This document shows, piece by piece, positions 22,456 to 32,699 of a DNA stretch of 64,000 nucleotides. Positions within the stretch are counted from its first letter, which is position 1; each line of letters opens with the position of its first letter. The notes beneath the pieces were generated by a model that had not been told where the DNA came from, searched no databases, and worked only from the letters and a program-made list of their open reading frames with translations. This DNA is from Bedellia somnulentella (taxonomy: Eukaryota > Arthropoda > Insecta > Lepidoptera > Bedelliidae): contig OY755174.1 of assembly GCA_963576735.1 (NCBI GenBank), positions 2,542,001 through 2,606,000 of the forward strand, written 5' to 3'. Both the position numbers and the translations under genes were made by a program.

Positions 22456-22517
<62 letters not shown>
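22456..22517. repeat. TA dinucleotide microsatellite
   Basis: About 30 uninterrupted TA units. The homologous place in block 2 (near 48585-48602) has no such run. Confidence 0.9.
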
Positions 22518-22519
<2 letters not shown>

Positions 22520-22710
22520 TAGCTAGGTTCTGTCTGATAACCACGTATCTCAGACCCCGCAACTTGTATGTTTACGGTTTAAATTTATTAAGGTTCCACC
22601 ATCATAACGTTAAATAAACAGAAACTTAAGTATAAGTCTTAATAATTTTACCGTCAACGGTTTTTATTAAAACTAGTTCATAACAAAGTGAAGCATAACT
22701 TTTAACCTAC

Positions 22711-22903
22711 TTATACCTCGGAAAATATACCTGTGTCCTGGGAGCCACGTATGTCATAGGAGACATGTATTCAGAAAACCTCACCAGCTTGATGGCCAAA
22801 CCTTCGCGGGAACAGCCCATCGGAACTTTGGGAGCTCTTGAAGAAGCTATGAGGAATAAAGGATACGATCTTGTTGAGAGATACAGTTCTTCGTTGACTA
22901 TTT
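22711..22903 (+). pseudogene. Exon fragment resembling an ionotropic receptor
   Basis: An open frame reads YVIGDMYSENLTSLMAKPSR and then EQPIGTLGALEEA, NKGYDLVERYSSS. The pattern of a helix followed by YxxNLTSxxxxP and PIxTLxxL matches the end of the third membrane segment and the start of the second ligand-binding lobe (S2) in the ionotropic glutamate receptor/IR family, ligand-gated channels of the dendritic membrane of sensory neurons. Only about 60 residues are present. No clear splice acceptor precedes it, and it runs directly into transposon sequence (TTAACCGACTTCAAAAAAGG). The matching place in block 2 lacks it, so it was probably brought in with the inserted 22.73-25.63 kb segment. 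A single gene fragment is likely, not an active gene. Confidence 0.45.
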
Positions 22904-23525
22904 TTAACCGACTTCAAAAAAGGAGGTTCTCAGTTCGATTGTTTGTATGTATGTATGTATGTATGTATGTATAATTGTCCGCGATTATCTCGAGTTTGGC
23001 TTAAGCTATTTGGATGCGGTTTTCAGGACAGTATTCGTTACATTTAGGAGAAGGTTTTAGTGCCTTAACCGACCAAAAAAAGAAAGGAGGTTCTGTGTTT
23101 GACCTGTATGTATGTCTGTTGGTCCGCGATTATCTCACGTTTGGCTTAAGCTATTTGGATGCGGTTTTCAGAAAAGTATTCGTTACATTTAGGAGAAGAT
23201 TTTAGTGCCTTAACCAACCAAAAAAAGAAAGGAGGTTCTGTGTTTGACCTGTATGTATGTCTGTTGGTCCGCGATTATCTCACGTTTGGCTTAAGCTATT
23301 TGGATGCGGTTTTCAGAAAAGTATTCGTTACATTTAGGAGAAGGTTTTAGTGCCTTGACCGACCAAAAAAAGAAAGGAGGTTCTGTGTTTGACCTGTATG
23401 TATGTGTGTTGGTCCGCGATTATCTCACGTTTGGCTTAAGCTATTTGGATGCGGTTTTCAGAAAAGTATTCGTTACATTTAGAAGATGGGTTAAAAGTTC
23501 TTTAACCGACTCGAAAAAAAGGAGG
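22904..23525 (+). repeat. 145-bp tandem repeat, about four copies
   Basis: Units beginning near GGATGCGGTTTTCAG recur at 23011, 23156, 23301 and 23446. Each contains AAAGGAGGTTCTGTGTTTG, a TATGTATGT run and CCGCGATTATCTC. The start (CCGACTTCAAAAAAGGAGG) is typical of the 5' end of abundant lepidopteran elements, so this is probably an amplified transposon end. Confidence 0.85.
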
Positions 23526-23966
23526 TTTCTTAAATTGAAATATAAGTATGTATGTAAAGTTATCAATACTAGACAGAAATTTATCAATATATGTTAATAA
23601 AGTTTTTTTATTAGTAATTAACAGAGTAACTAAATTATTGAACAAAAAAGTATATAAAAACATGAATAAATTACTCTTAATTATATTAAAGAAAAAAATA
23701 TATATTACAACATCATGTTTTTCATCCTGGTCATTTCAATCAAGGCGCTTTCGTCATGGGGAATTTCGCGCTTTCGGAATGGTCTTAACCATTTAAGTAA
23801 TTTCTTTGAATCTATATCACTTAAAGCCATCTCATCAAGGGATTTTACTCGACTCAACGCTACACATATATAAGAGTGTTTCTTCGCATTTGTGATAGGT
23901 GAACTTCTCTTTGCTCATCTGTTTCGGCTGCAAGAGCAGCACGCTAACGATCTCTCTCATTCTGAA

Positions 23967-24095
23967 GGGCAAGCACGAGTTATCGACACGATAACGGTTA
24001 GAATGAGATGGCAGTATACGATACTAAGTAAGTGCGTAAAAGATGGCTGCTTTATCCCACGCGATAACTAGTTTAAATACGGCTCGTGCTTGCCC
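23967..24095. mobile_element. Small MITE (about 129 bp)
   Basis: Terminal inverted repeats GGGCAAGCACGAG and CTCGTGCTTGCCC. A related, decayed copy lies in opposite orientation at 15010-15165. Confidence 0.7.
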
Positions 24096-24366
24096 TGCTG
24101 AAGTCTTTGTTTTTTTTTCGATGGGTGTTTCGTTCTCCCTTCCGCGACTTTTCCTTAAAGCATCCTTTGCTTTTCTATCTAGGCCCGCAGGTAAACAAAA
24201 TAGTAACAAGTAAGCTAAAGTCATAATAACAAATATTATAACTACCTGTTAAAAAAACTATAAAATAAACGGACAGTACAACTTATCTCTCAAAAACTAT
24301 CACTAATTCACTAAAAAAACTCAGAGTGATTTAAGAACTTATCACTAAAAAGTATAAAATAAAAAA

Positions 24367-25319
24367 GAAAAACAAATTAAAAACTAAACAGAAAAATTAA
24401 ATATTATTATTTTTTATTTAAAAAAGAACCGCCTTCAAAAATCCAACTGAAAAGTAGAAAATAATTTTTATTTATTTTATTATGTACAACTCTATTCAAC
24501 TTCTTCTTCTTGAAGTCGGTGCCAAACAGACAAATCCAAAATGAAAATTGCTTCATAGAGAAAACCATACGAATAATAAATCAATCGATAGTGCCTCAAC
24601 AACAGTAGGTAACACAATCGCGCTCAAAAATCAAGAAATATCTTCCGCTCGCAACGACGTCGCTTCATAAAGGATGGAATTGGGGGACAGTGAGCGGTGT
24701 TTAGCCTGGTGTGCATGCGTCGCACTCCGCAGAGAAATTATCATAATATACATGTCACCGTGAAACTGTAAATACTAGTAAATTATAATTTTAGATAGAT
24801 AGCGAGATAGGAAACTAACGTTAGGTTAGGTTATGTAAGATTATCATATTTCAAACTAACGGAATTAACAATTCGACAGAGACATGCATGCACCGAGTTG
24901 GCACAACCAATACTTCTAACACTTTGTAAAAATACGATCGAGAATCTAAATCACTACATAGTATAAAACAAAGTCGCTTTCTCTCTCCCTGTCTGGGATA
25001 TACGGACATCCTTATGTATACTTTAATCTGTAAAACTACGAAATGAATTTTAATGCGATTTTTTTTATTAATTGATTAAAAAGGAAGGTTTATAAGGATG
25101 ACATACGCTGATGGGGTGGAGCACTCACTCAACTTCGTTCTTCTTTGTCATGAAAATTGGTTTGGCACCGACTTCAAAAAGAAGAAGTTGAATAGAGTTG
25201 TACATAATAAAATAAATAAAAATTATTTTCTACTTTTCAGTTGGATTTTTGAAGGCGGTTCTTTTTTAAATAAAAAATAATAATATTTAATTTTTCTGTT
25301 TAGTTTTTAATTTGTTTTT
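24367..25319. mobile_element. Foldback-like element with 158-bp inverted arms
   Basis: 24370-24527 and 25160-25317 are almost perfect inverted copies, including AGAACCGCCTTCAAAAATCC and CTATTCAACTTCTTCTT. The 630-bp middle includes a GC-richer part (24610-24740) and a Helitron 5' fragment. No transposase frame. Confidence 0.82.
24951..25110 (+). mobile_element. Helitron 5' end fragment
   Basis: TCACTACATAGTATAAAAC and the following 120 bp match the start of the Helitron at 5280. It is truncated before the right arm of the foldback element. Confidence 0.7.
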
Positions 25320-25629
25320 TTTGCAAGTATGGGTCTGTTGCTCTTTAATTGTAGGTTAGAGTGTCGTCATTATAGCCCATATGTGTGTTTTCCGTCGAAA
25401 ACCAATAATATTGGCCCCATAATACCGGGTATAGTCCATTAGCCCAATGTGGGTTGATAGACTGCAATGAATACAACCGTCATACTAGCCTAGACAAACA
25501 GCTTAACATGGCTTTATGAGAAGTGAATAGACGCTTTTGAATGCGTAGAAACCGATAATTTCTGTTAAATATTTTTATTCAGTTTTGTTTCATAAGATAA
25601 AGGTAAACCCCGTAATCAAATGTCTCCCC

Positions 25630-26035
25630 CCCGGAGTCGCGGGGGAGAGATTTGATTTCGTTGACGCTTTAAGCTTGTTACGGTAGGCAGGTAGGTGAAA
25701 TAATTTTCTCACGAACAGTGATTTATCTCATATTATAGAAAAAAAAATATTAATCCAATTGATCCATAATATGCTTTTTAAAATTCATATAAATATTTTG
25801 AAGCAATCATTAAAAAATATGGATAATATTATAAAACGTTTCCTATAAGCATGCTTAAACACATATGTTTATTGCCTTCGCTTTAGGATCTCTCCTTAAT
25901 TTTTAATATAAGTATGTTTATTCCATCATTCCCCATTCAGTACCGTTTAACTACAATTCACTTTTTGTATCAGAACATAGATACAAAATCCTAGAATAGT
26001 TTTACCTTAAAATCCATGAACCAAGGCATGTTGTT
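25630..26035 (+). repeat. Block 1 segment also present in block 0
   Basis: From GGAGTCGCGGGGGAGAGATT on it matches 20660-21100 at roughly 80 percent. Its beginning is also found at 49205 in block 2. Confidence 0.7.
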
Positions 26036-26039
26036 AAAT

Positions 26040-26235
26040 GGTTCCCTTTAGAATCACGGCTTGAATGTTTTACATCCACGTTTGAGAAGCTTTTCATTTG
26101 AAAAGCGATCTATTACAAAACTTGTACTGAATAGCTCGAGCAATATAGGAAGAGGTATTTGGGTGGCTCATTTAGATAATGGTTGGTAGAAACGGGAAAT
26201 TATACAGAAGTTGCAAACATTACATGAAGTGTTTC
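26040..26235 (-). repeat. Inverted copy of the 31.4-kb segment
   Basis: Contains ATGTTTTACATCCACG and TTCATTTGAAAAGC; matches in reverse 31330-31510 and 53220-53405. This is a dispersed element of unknown type. Confidence 0.7.
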
Positions 26236-26535
26236 GCACTTTATTCTGAAAGTTTATCATCATGATTATAGTATCGGTTATATTCTCTATCTTTCAAAAA
26301 TGACCATACTCCAGCTGTTTGTCCAATACAATTAATCTTGCATTCATTAACCAAAGTTCATACAAACTTGCAGCAATTTATAGTTACGAGTGTGTTGATT
26401 CAAAGTCATTATTCATATCACTTTATTATTATATTTTTATACTGTGAAGAAAACTCACAGCTACCAATAACCAGAAAAATATAAATTAATTTTCGTGATA
26501 CGAACATAACGTAAAATTGCGCTGACTTCGTAAAA

Positions 26536-26724
26536 GCCATGTAGTGCCGGCTTAGAAAAGAACCCTATTTCAGTAGTATCAGGGTTTGGGGATTTTTGGG
26601 CAATCGATTTGAGTCTTTATTTCACAATTATTTCCCACTCAACTTCTAAAATGAGCTGAGGAATTTCTGATTCCTTAGCGCTGACTTAAGCTTCTAGGAA
26701 TTTATAAGCGTGAGTGTATGTGTG
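26536..26724 (+). mobile_element. Degenerate SINE-A copy
   Basis: Head ATGTAGTGCCGGCTTAG and the AAATGAGCTGAGGAATTTCTG segment remain. Confidence 0.65.
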
Positions 26725-27481
26725 TTCTTCTTAAAATATAAGAAATACATAACAGTTACCTGGCAATAAACTATAGCAATTGCTGCATTAATCATAAAAA
26801 TATTTATACACCAAACCTTTTCTTATAGTGACAACCCTTGTATTAAAAATATCAACATCAATTTTCAGACATAATCTATACTAATATTATAAAGAGGAAA
26901 GGTTTGATTTTTTGTTTGTTTGTTTGTTTGAATTGAATAGGCTCCAAAACTACTGGACGGATTTGAAAAATTCTTTCACTGTTTTAATGCTACACTATTC
27001 CCGAGTGACATAGGCTATATTTCATTTTAAAAAAAAATAGGGATCCTTACGTAAACTTCAAAAATGTAACCCAAGGTGTTAAAGAAATACCAAAAAAAAT
27101 CCTTACATCGCGTGCGCTGCGAAAACTACTGACAATAGAATAAAATTATGTACTACAATTTTATAGAACACATCATTATCTAAAAAAAATGCCCCGACAG
27201 CATGTCTCTAACTATTATAGTTATCTCACAACAAGCGTCATTATATAAAATTATTTAAAAATTAAATTAAAATCTTGCTTTAGAAAAGGCTCTTTATTTG
27301 TACCTATCTAATCCTTATAAAAAACGTATATATTATTTCAGACTACTTCAATACCCTTATATTACTTTTTGAATTATTCAATTCGAACATTCCATTCGAA
27401 AGTTATCTCGAATTAAAAAAATAGATAAAACTCCGCTCGATTAGCTATGCATAGTAAGTTGTTGCAGGCGTCACGAAGGGG

Positions 27482-27797
27482 TACGGCTGGGTGTACGTAA
27501 GAGGCGACTAACGGTATTGGGGCTTTTAAGGGATTTTGGGCGATGCGGTTGGAGACCCATCACCAACAACCTTTATTTTAATGTTTTTTGACATGAATTC
27601 CTCATGTGGGGATTATTGGGGGATTTCATGTGGGGATTATTCCCCGCCAGTGTCGAGATTTTTCTTTCCTTTAATAACAACCTTTATTTTACCATCTTTT
27701 CCCCACACAACTGCCAAAAGTGGCTGAGGAATTTCTAATTCCTTAGCTCTGGCTACCCCTTTTAGGGATTTATAGCCGTGAGTATATGTATGTATGT
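27482..27797 (+). mobile_element. SINE-A copy split by a TRL fragment
   Basis: SINE-A sequence stops at AACAACCTTTATTTTA (27580) and resumes after 27675 with a repeat of AACAACCTTTATTTTACC. This 15-16 bp duplication looks like a target-site duplication of the inserted fragment. Confidence 0.8.
27582..27676 (+). repeat. TRL fragment inserted in SINE-A
   Basis: Contains TTTTTTGACATGAATTCCTC, two copies of CATGTGGGGATTATT and the GCCAGTGTCGAGATTTTTC junction: two ends of the TRL unit joined with the tRNA-like part deleted. Confidence 0.7.
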
Positions 27798-27798
27798 A

Positions 27799-27963
27799 CT
27801 TTTGGAAGTTATGTGGGGAAAAGATGGTGAAATAAAGGTTGTTGGTGATGGGTCACCAACCGCATCGCCCAAAAATCCCTCAAAAGCCCCAAAATCGTTA
27901 GTCGCCTCTTACGTACACCCACCGGAAGAAATGGGGTAGTGCTATTCTAAGCCGACACTACAC
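27799..27963 (-). mobile_element. SINE-A copy, tail-truncated
   Basis: Begins in the middle at ACTTTTGGAAG and ends with GCCGACACTACAC; directly abuts the previous copy head to head. Confidence 0.82.
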
Positions 27964-28119
27964 AAACATAGCTTAAAACTTAAAAAAAAATATATTAAAA
28001 TAATAATACATGTAATAAAATAAAAAACAAAATGTTAATGATAATTCATGCCCGAGCGAAGCCGGGACGGGCTGCTAGTCATTAATACATTTAGTAGCTA
28101 CATTCATTGACATACAATT

Positions 28120-28380
28120 TTCGGTATAAACACGGTTTAAGGTAATGAAGTAAAGTATCAAGGCCGACAAGTGACATCGAGGCCGTAACAATCCGTAGAA
28201 AGTTTCAGCATAATTTATGCGCTCGGCTGCGACCCAGCCTCCGTGCCTGACTCCGCTCCGTCTCACAATTTGGGATCCATCATTTGCATTAAAAAGAGAT
28301 ATACGGAGTGTTCTGTCTAGCTGTCGCGACTTTACGTTGATAGTCCTAATTAATCATTGTTAATAAGATTCCGTGTCAAT
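28120..28380. other. Conserved island shared with block 2
   Basis: About 95 percent identical to 49430-49690, whereas flanks are about 85 percent. It includes a GC-rich core (GCGCTCGGCTGCGACCCAGC). A minus-strand frame of 63 codons spans it in both copies but differs by several amino-acid changes and its upstream continuation is disrupted by an indel. It may be a regulatory or untranslated region and not coding. Confidence 0.4.
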
Positions 28381-28521
28381 CTGAAACACGAAGAGTCTTG
28401 CATATTGCTGAGGTATTAAGACCCCCAACTAAGGCTTTACTACGTAATATGTAAAACTGAGATTTCATTTGGAATACTTAGGCTTATGATGATCGTTTTC
28501 TCTATTTGTTTACGATTTTAG

Positions 28522-28672
28522 GTAAAGTATGAAGAATAAAAGAGCATGTATGAAAAGATTGATGGATGTAAACGAAGCTAGAGAGGTTTGTCAGGATCGT
28601 GCGAAGTGGCGATCAATAGTCTCTGCCTACCCCAATGGGAACTAATGGCTTGAGTATATGTATGTATGTATG
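28522..28672 (+). mobile_element. RTE LINE 3' tail, block 1 only
   Basis: From AGTATGAAGAATAAAAGAGC to TATGTATGTATGT. It is flanked by TTTAGGTAAA on both sides. The corresponding block 2 site (near 49835) lacks it. Confidence 0.88.
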
Positions 28673-29477
28673 TTTAGGTAAATAAAGAGTTGGACAAATA
28701 ACCATCATGAAAAATGCACGGAAATGGGATAGTGGTAATAAAAGATGACATGATTCTTATTGTAAATTACTATGTAGAATAAAAACTGATTTAGTTTTTG
28801 CCACTTAGATGTATTTCAATCCAGATTCATGAAATATTAACAATATGTTATTATTAATTGATTTTTATCATTTTTAGCACACATTAAGAACATTTATACA
28901 AAAACTAAATAATGCACAGTACTCAAACAGTTAAAAATAAAACGACCATATATTTAAAGTTGTTACTTAAAAACTCAATTTGAAATTAAACATAGATATA
29001 AAATGTGTAAATATATTCGTTCCCAAATGATTATTGTTTCAGCTGTTCACTCTCAAGTTGGAATTATAGGTATTAGGTATATACCCATTGAGGATAATGA
29101 TGTGTAAAGCAGACTTCACAACGCAATATTCAGGTGTAATCATTATGTCGATTGAACAAGGATCGAAATCCAGATTATTTTTGGATTAAAATGTTTCATT
29201 ACGTATTTGAATGTGAATATAATGAGATCCGTACTTTCAGATACGATGAGAATTTTACTTGGGAGTTGAATTAAATGTTAAATTAATCGGGATAAGAGGA
29301 ATACATTGGCTACTACTTGATGGTTTTAGCATTTGAATCTAGCTAAGGATAGTTTTTGTATAATGAAATGGTTATGTTAAGAAAGTTTATAATTTAATTA
29401 AGTTAGTTTCGCTTATGAATGTCATCATCACCATTGAGCCATTTAAATTGGGAAAAGGGGAGGTTTTGTTGAATGAA

Positions 29478-29670
29478 ATACATACATACTCATGGTTATA
29501 AATCCCTTAACGGGGATGATGATGAAAATAAATTCATGAAGGTGATGAGTCTCCATCAACTACGCCCAAAAACCACTAAAAGACCTCCCACCTCAAGCCA
29601 ACTTTTACGCCATCCGCGGCCATTCAAAAATCGGGAAGGTCTATTCCAAGCCGTGACTACACCGCTTGTC
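29478..29670 (-). mobile_element. Degenerate SINE-A copy
   Basis: ACATACTCATGGTTATAAAT, GGTGATGAGTCTCCA and TCGGGAAGG remain. The homologous block 2 place (51665-51830) holds a more decayed relative. Confidence 0.55.
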
Positions 29671-30097
29671 GAAATTCCATCCGTAAATGTGTTTTATACT
29701 TTAGTTATGTGCGCTCAATATTGGACTTTGCTAGTATTATCTGGAGTCCCTTTTACGCCTGCCATATATCACTAATAGAAAGAGTTCAGAAAAAGTTCTT
29801 AAAAACATTGGAATGCAAAATTTGTTATATACACGGACATAGTCACGGATGCGAATCTAGTTTGTAAATAAAAGCTTCTTTATCAGCCCCAAGAAGCAGT
29901 TACAGTTACATATATATAAATAACGGTCGCAGGTGTGAAAAATTTAGGTTTCGAATGAAAAAAACATATATTTGCCGATAGAGATTTTCTCACGTCACGT
30001 TTCTACTTAGAAGATATGACAATCATAAATAACATAGAACCAATATTGTTAACCAAACATTTGGTGATTTAGTGTTTTTTAACATTGAGGAATCACT

Positions 30098-30335
30098 GTG
30101 TTGTGCCAGTTTAGAATAGCACTAAACCATTTCTTACCGCGGCGGTTAGTGGCAATTCAAGGAATTGGGACATTTTAAGTGATTGATGGGCGATGCAGCT
30201 AGCAATCCATCATCTCAACTATATTTATTGTACGAGTACAATATTTTCCAAACAGGATCGTGAAGTGAGGATTTTTAATATTCTGACTCTGGCTATCCCT
30301 TTTTGGGTTTCATAACCGTGAGTATGTATGTGTGT
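30098..30335 (+). mobile_element. Old SINE-A copy shared with block 2
   Basis: Present at the same position as 52107-52326, so it was inserted before the duplication. Confidence 0.7.
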
Positions 30336-30699
30336 ATTGTATGAGGGACAAATGAAAAACTGAAAAATGCTCACACCAAGATCATTATGTAAATAAAAAC
30401 GAATTTTGGCGGTCAGGAAATATTCCTGAGTAATCTGGCGCCGCGTGGCCAGTGGCGCGTTTAATAATTCATAAATATTAGGCTTATGACATAATGATGT
30501 GAGGATTTGACTTATTGCTTTTGAAAGTGTTTCCCTTGTATTTGTGTGCGAAAATCCCAAAGAAGTTAGTGTGTGCAAGTATTTACAGGTAAAATATATA
30601 ATATTTACGTTTTATAAACTAAATTAGAATGGGTGATTAATTGTAAAACTTTTTTGAATACGCACTTTGATGTTATATCAATACATTTTTGTGCATTTT

Positions 30700-31255
30700 T
30701 TTAAAGATAGTGAAAACATTTATAGTGAAGATGATACTGAACTTAAGAACTTTCTGGAAGCTACTATCATTTTCCGACACTAATAGCTTACGATCAGTAC
30801 GCTGAGGAGATAAAATTAATATCGGAGCAATTTGATAACAGGTTTACAGATTTTAAAAAAATGGAAAGAAACTTAAACATTTTTAGCTAATTCAACCAAA
30901 AGTGAAGTAAAAGATGCTCTATTGCAGCTGCAAATGAAAATGATCGAGCTTCAGGAAGACGCTTACTTGAAGTCAAAATTTAATGACGTGAACTTATGCG
31001 AGTTTTACAAGACATATGTCGATGAAGAGAATTACAAACCACTGAGGGCGTTCGCGAGAAGAATTGTTTGCATTTTGGAAGTACATTTCTTCTTCTTACA
31101 GAACAATTCTTCTTAATGATGAAGACCAATAAATCGAAACACCGAACGAGACTCACAGACGAAAATCTCGAAAACTCTTTAGCCTCTGTATAAGTGAAAT
31201 TTGCCCAGATATAAAAAAATACCTGAAGTTCAAGCACAAATTTCTCATTAATTTT
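30700..31255 (+). pseudogene. hAT-type transposase relic (GTF2IRD2/ZBED-like)
   Basis: Frames in three phases give ISEQFDNRFTDFKKMERNL, then QLQMKMIELQEDAYLKSKF with LCEFYKTYVDEENYKPLRAF, then MKTNKSKHRTRLTDENLENS and SEICPDIKKYLKFKHKF. These match in order the C-terminal half of hAT transposases related to GTF2IRD2/ZBED proteins, including the hAT dimerisation region before and after the missing LxSxMKxNK link. An intact protein would cut and paste DNA as a multimer. Here at least two frameshifts and an internal stop make it dead. It is missing from the homologous place in block 2, where only the first 35 bp can be aligned. Confidence 0.75.
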
Positions 31256-31319
31256 AACAATACATTATTCATAAAAAATATAAAACAAATATTACTATTA
31301 TTTTTTTCTATTCTGATTG

Positions 31320-31515
31320 GCCCGCGTTTGTATATTTATAATAAGTTTGGCACGCATCATGACAAAGGTTGCCCATACCTGATCTAAATGAACCACCCCA
31401 GCACCTACTCGTATATTGCACGAGCTATTCAGTACAAGTTTTGTAATAGATAGCTTTTCAAATGAAAAGCTTCTCATACGTGGATGTAAAACATTCAAGC
31501 CATGAGCCACCTTTG
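31320..31515. repeat. Segment shared with 26.0 and 53.2 kb
   Basis: Contains CTTTTCAAATGAAAAGC, a short perfect palindrome, and ACGTGGATGTAAAACATTC. Block 2 has it at 53220-53405; an inverted copy is at 26040-26235. Confidence 0.65.
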
Positions 31516-31827
31516 TTTCGTGGAACTTAAATTAGAAGACTTTCACGCATGACTATGTAGTATGAATAACAATATTATTATTTTGTATAAAAAGTAATTG
31601 AACGTTTCTCAGATTGCGAGCCACTTATCTCGTCTGGTGACTTTATTTAAACAAACCAAATCTTTCTTGCTCGAAAACCGTAACAAGTATGATCCGAGCA
31701 TCTCCATGTATTTCTAAAAACATCCTTTGATTGCTCAGCTTGACGATACCAGATTGACGAGTTTCAAAAATGTGAAATCAGTTCAATAAAAATATATAGA
31801 TCTTAATTAATAAAGAATGAAAGAATT

Positions 31828-31865
31828 AGTAATAATCCCCACGTGAGGTTTTCATGAACAAAAAC
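31828..31865 (+). repeat. TRL end fragment
   Basis: GTAATAATCCCCACGTGAGG end, as elsewhere. Confidence 0.5.
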
Positions 31866-32604
31866 ATTCAAATTATATCCTCGTAACGCCCGTATAGAAT
31901 TATGCCGTTATGCCTTGTAAGTTCTATCCGATGTATCTCTAATGGAACAAAAAAAAATATGTGCTGACTGCCCATTATTAAAATTAATGATATCTTTAAC
32001 AAGAACTATTCCTATGGCTTTATTTTTTTTAATAGTTACTATTGGTCACAGGAGTTTTGTTTCTCTAGTGATACAACGGGCGTTACGAGAGTATATAGAT
32101 CTTACCCAAACTATGTGAAAGACCGCTACCAATGTTAAACCGCTTTAAGAGGTCCCCTCTACCTGCAAGAGATACAGTTCTAATATTAAAATCTAACTAC
32201 GGCAGTTAGTATGTAAATATTTATACAGATGAATAGGTACACCAGACTTAAAAACCTTCTTTGCTTATTGATACTTGTTGCTCCACAGTAATATCTCTAA
32301 AATGGTTGAATACAATTTAATTTGTCTGATTCTGACCGATAGTTCATATTCCAGTGAGTAATTAGGGCTTTCTCTAATTAATAAGCATACGATAGTTTGT
32401 TCAATATACCTGTACATTTATTTAGTAGAACATACGCTATGATGTCTGAATATTTTGTGTTGGTTACCTATTAGTGTTTATTGCATTTTTTATAATTTAT
32501 TCATATTCCTTGAATGTAATTGTAATGAGACTTTCCAAAATTTTTGATAATATGTATCATCCTTATGAGACTGTTTTGAAACAATAAATTGGTTAAAATA
32601 CAAG

Positions 32605-32698
32605 CTTATCGCCGCATTGTTCTACTGTCTATGACTAAGTCCCCCTCAGCCATGTGGGTTTCCTAACGATGCGATATTTTCCCTCAGTATTAACAACA
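32605..32698 (-). mobile_element. Degenerate SINE-B fragment
   Basis: TATCGCCG, CATGTGGGTTTCCTAACGAT and TTTTCCCTCAGTATTAACAA correspond to the reversed SINE-B body. Confidence 0.55.
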
Positions 32699-32699
32699 A

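Larger units (their letters stand above)
26875..28078 (+). mobile_element. Helitron with nested SINEs
   Basis: Starts TCTATACTAATATTATAAAG after an A and ends GCTGCTAG before a T. The 3' hairpin is GCCCG with CGGGC. The matching place in block 2 (near 49374-49415) is empty, so insertion followed the duplication. Two SINE-A copies and a TRL fragment occupy most of the second half. Confidence 0.88.

Noticed and set aside
22904..23525. Regularly spaced repeats that could be mistaken for a CRISPR array
   Set aside because: The units are contiguous and about 145 bp long without unique spacers, and the genome is eukaryotic.
28075..28266. 63-codon minus-strand frame conserved between the two blocks as a gene
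   Set aside because: About half of the changes alter amino acids, an indel disrupts its upstream part and its end is in variable sequence.
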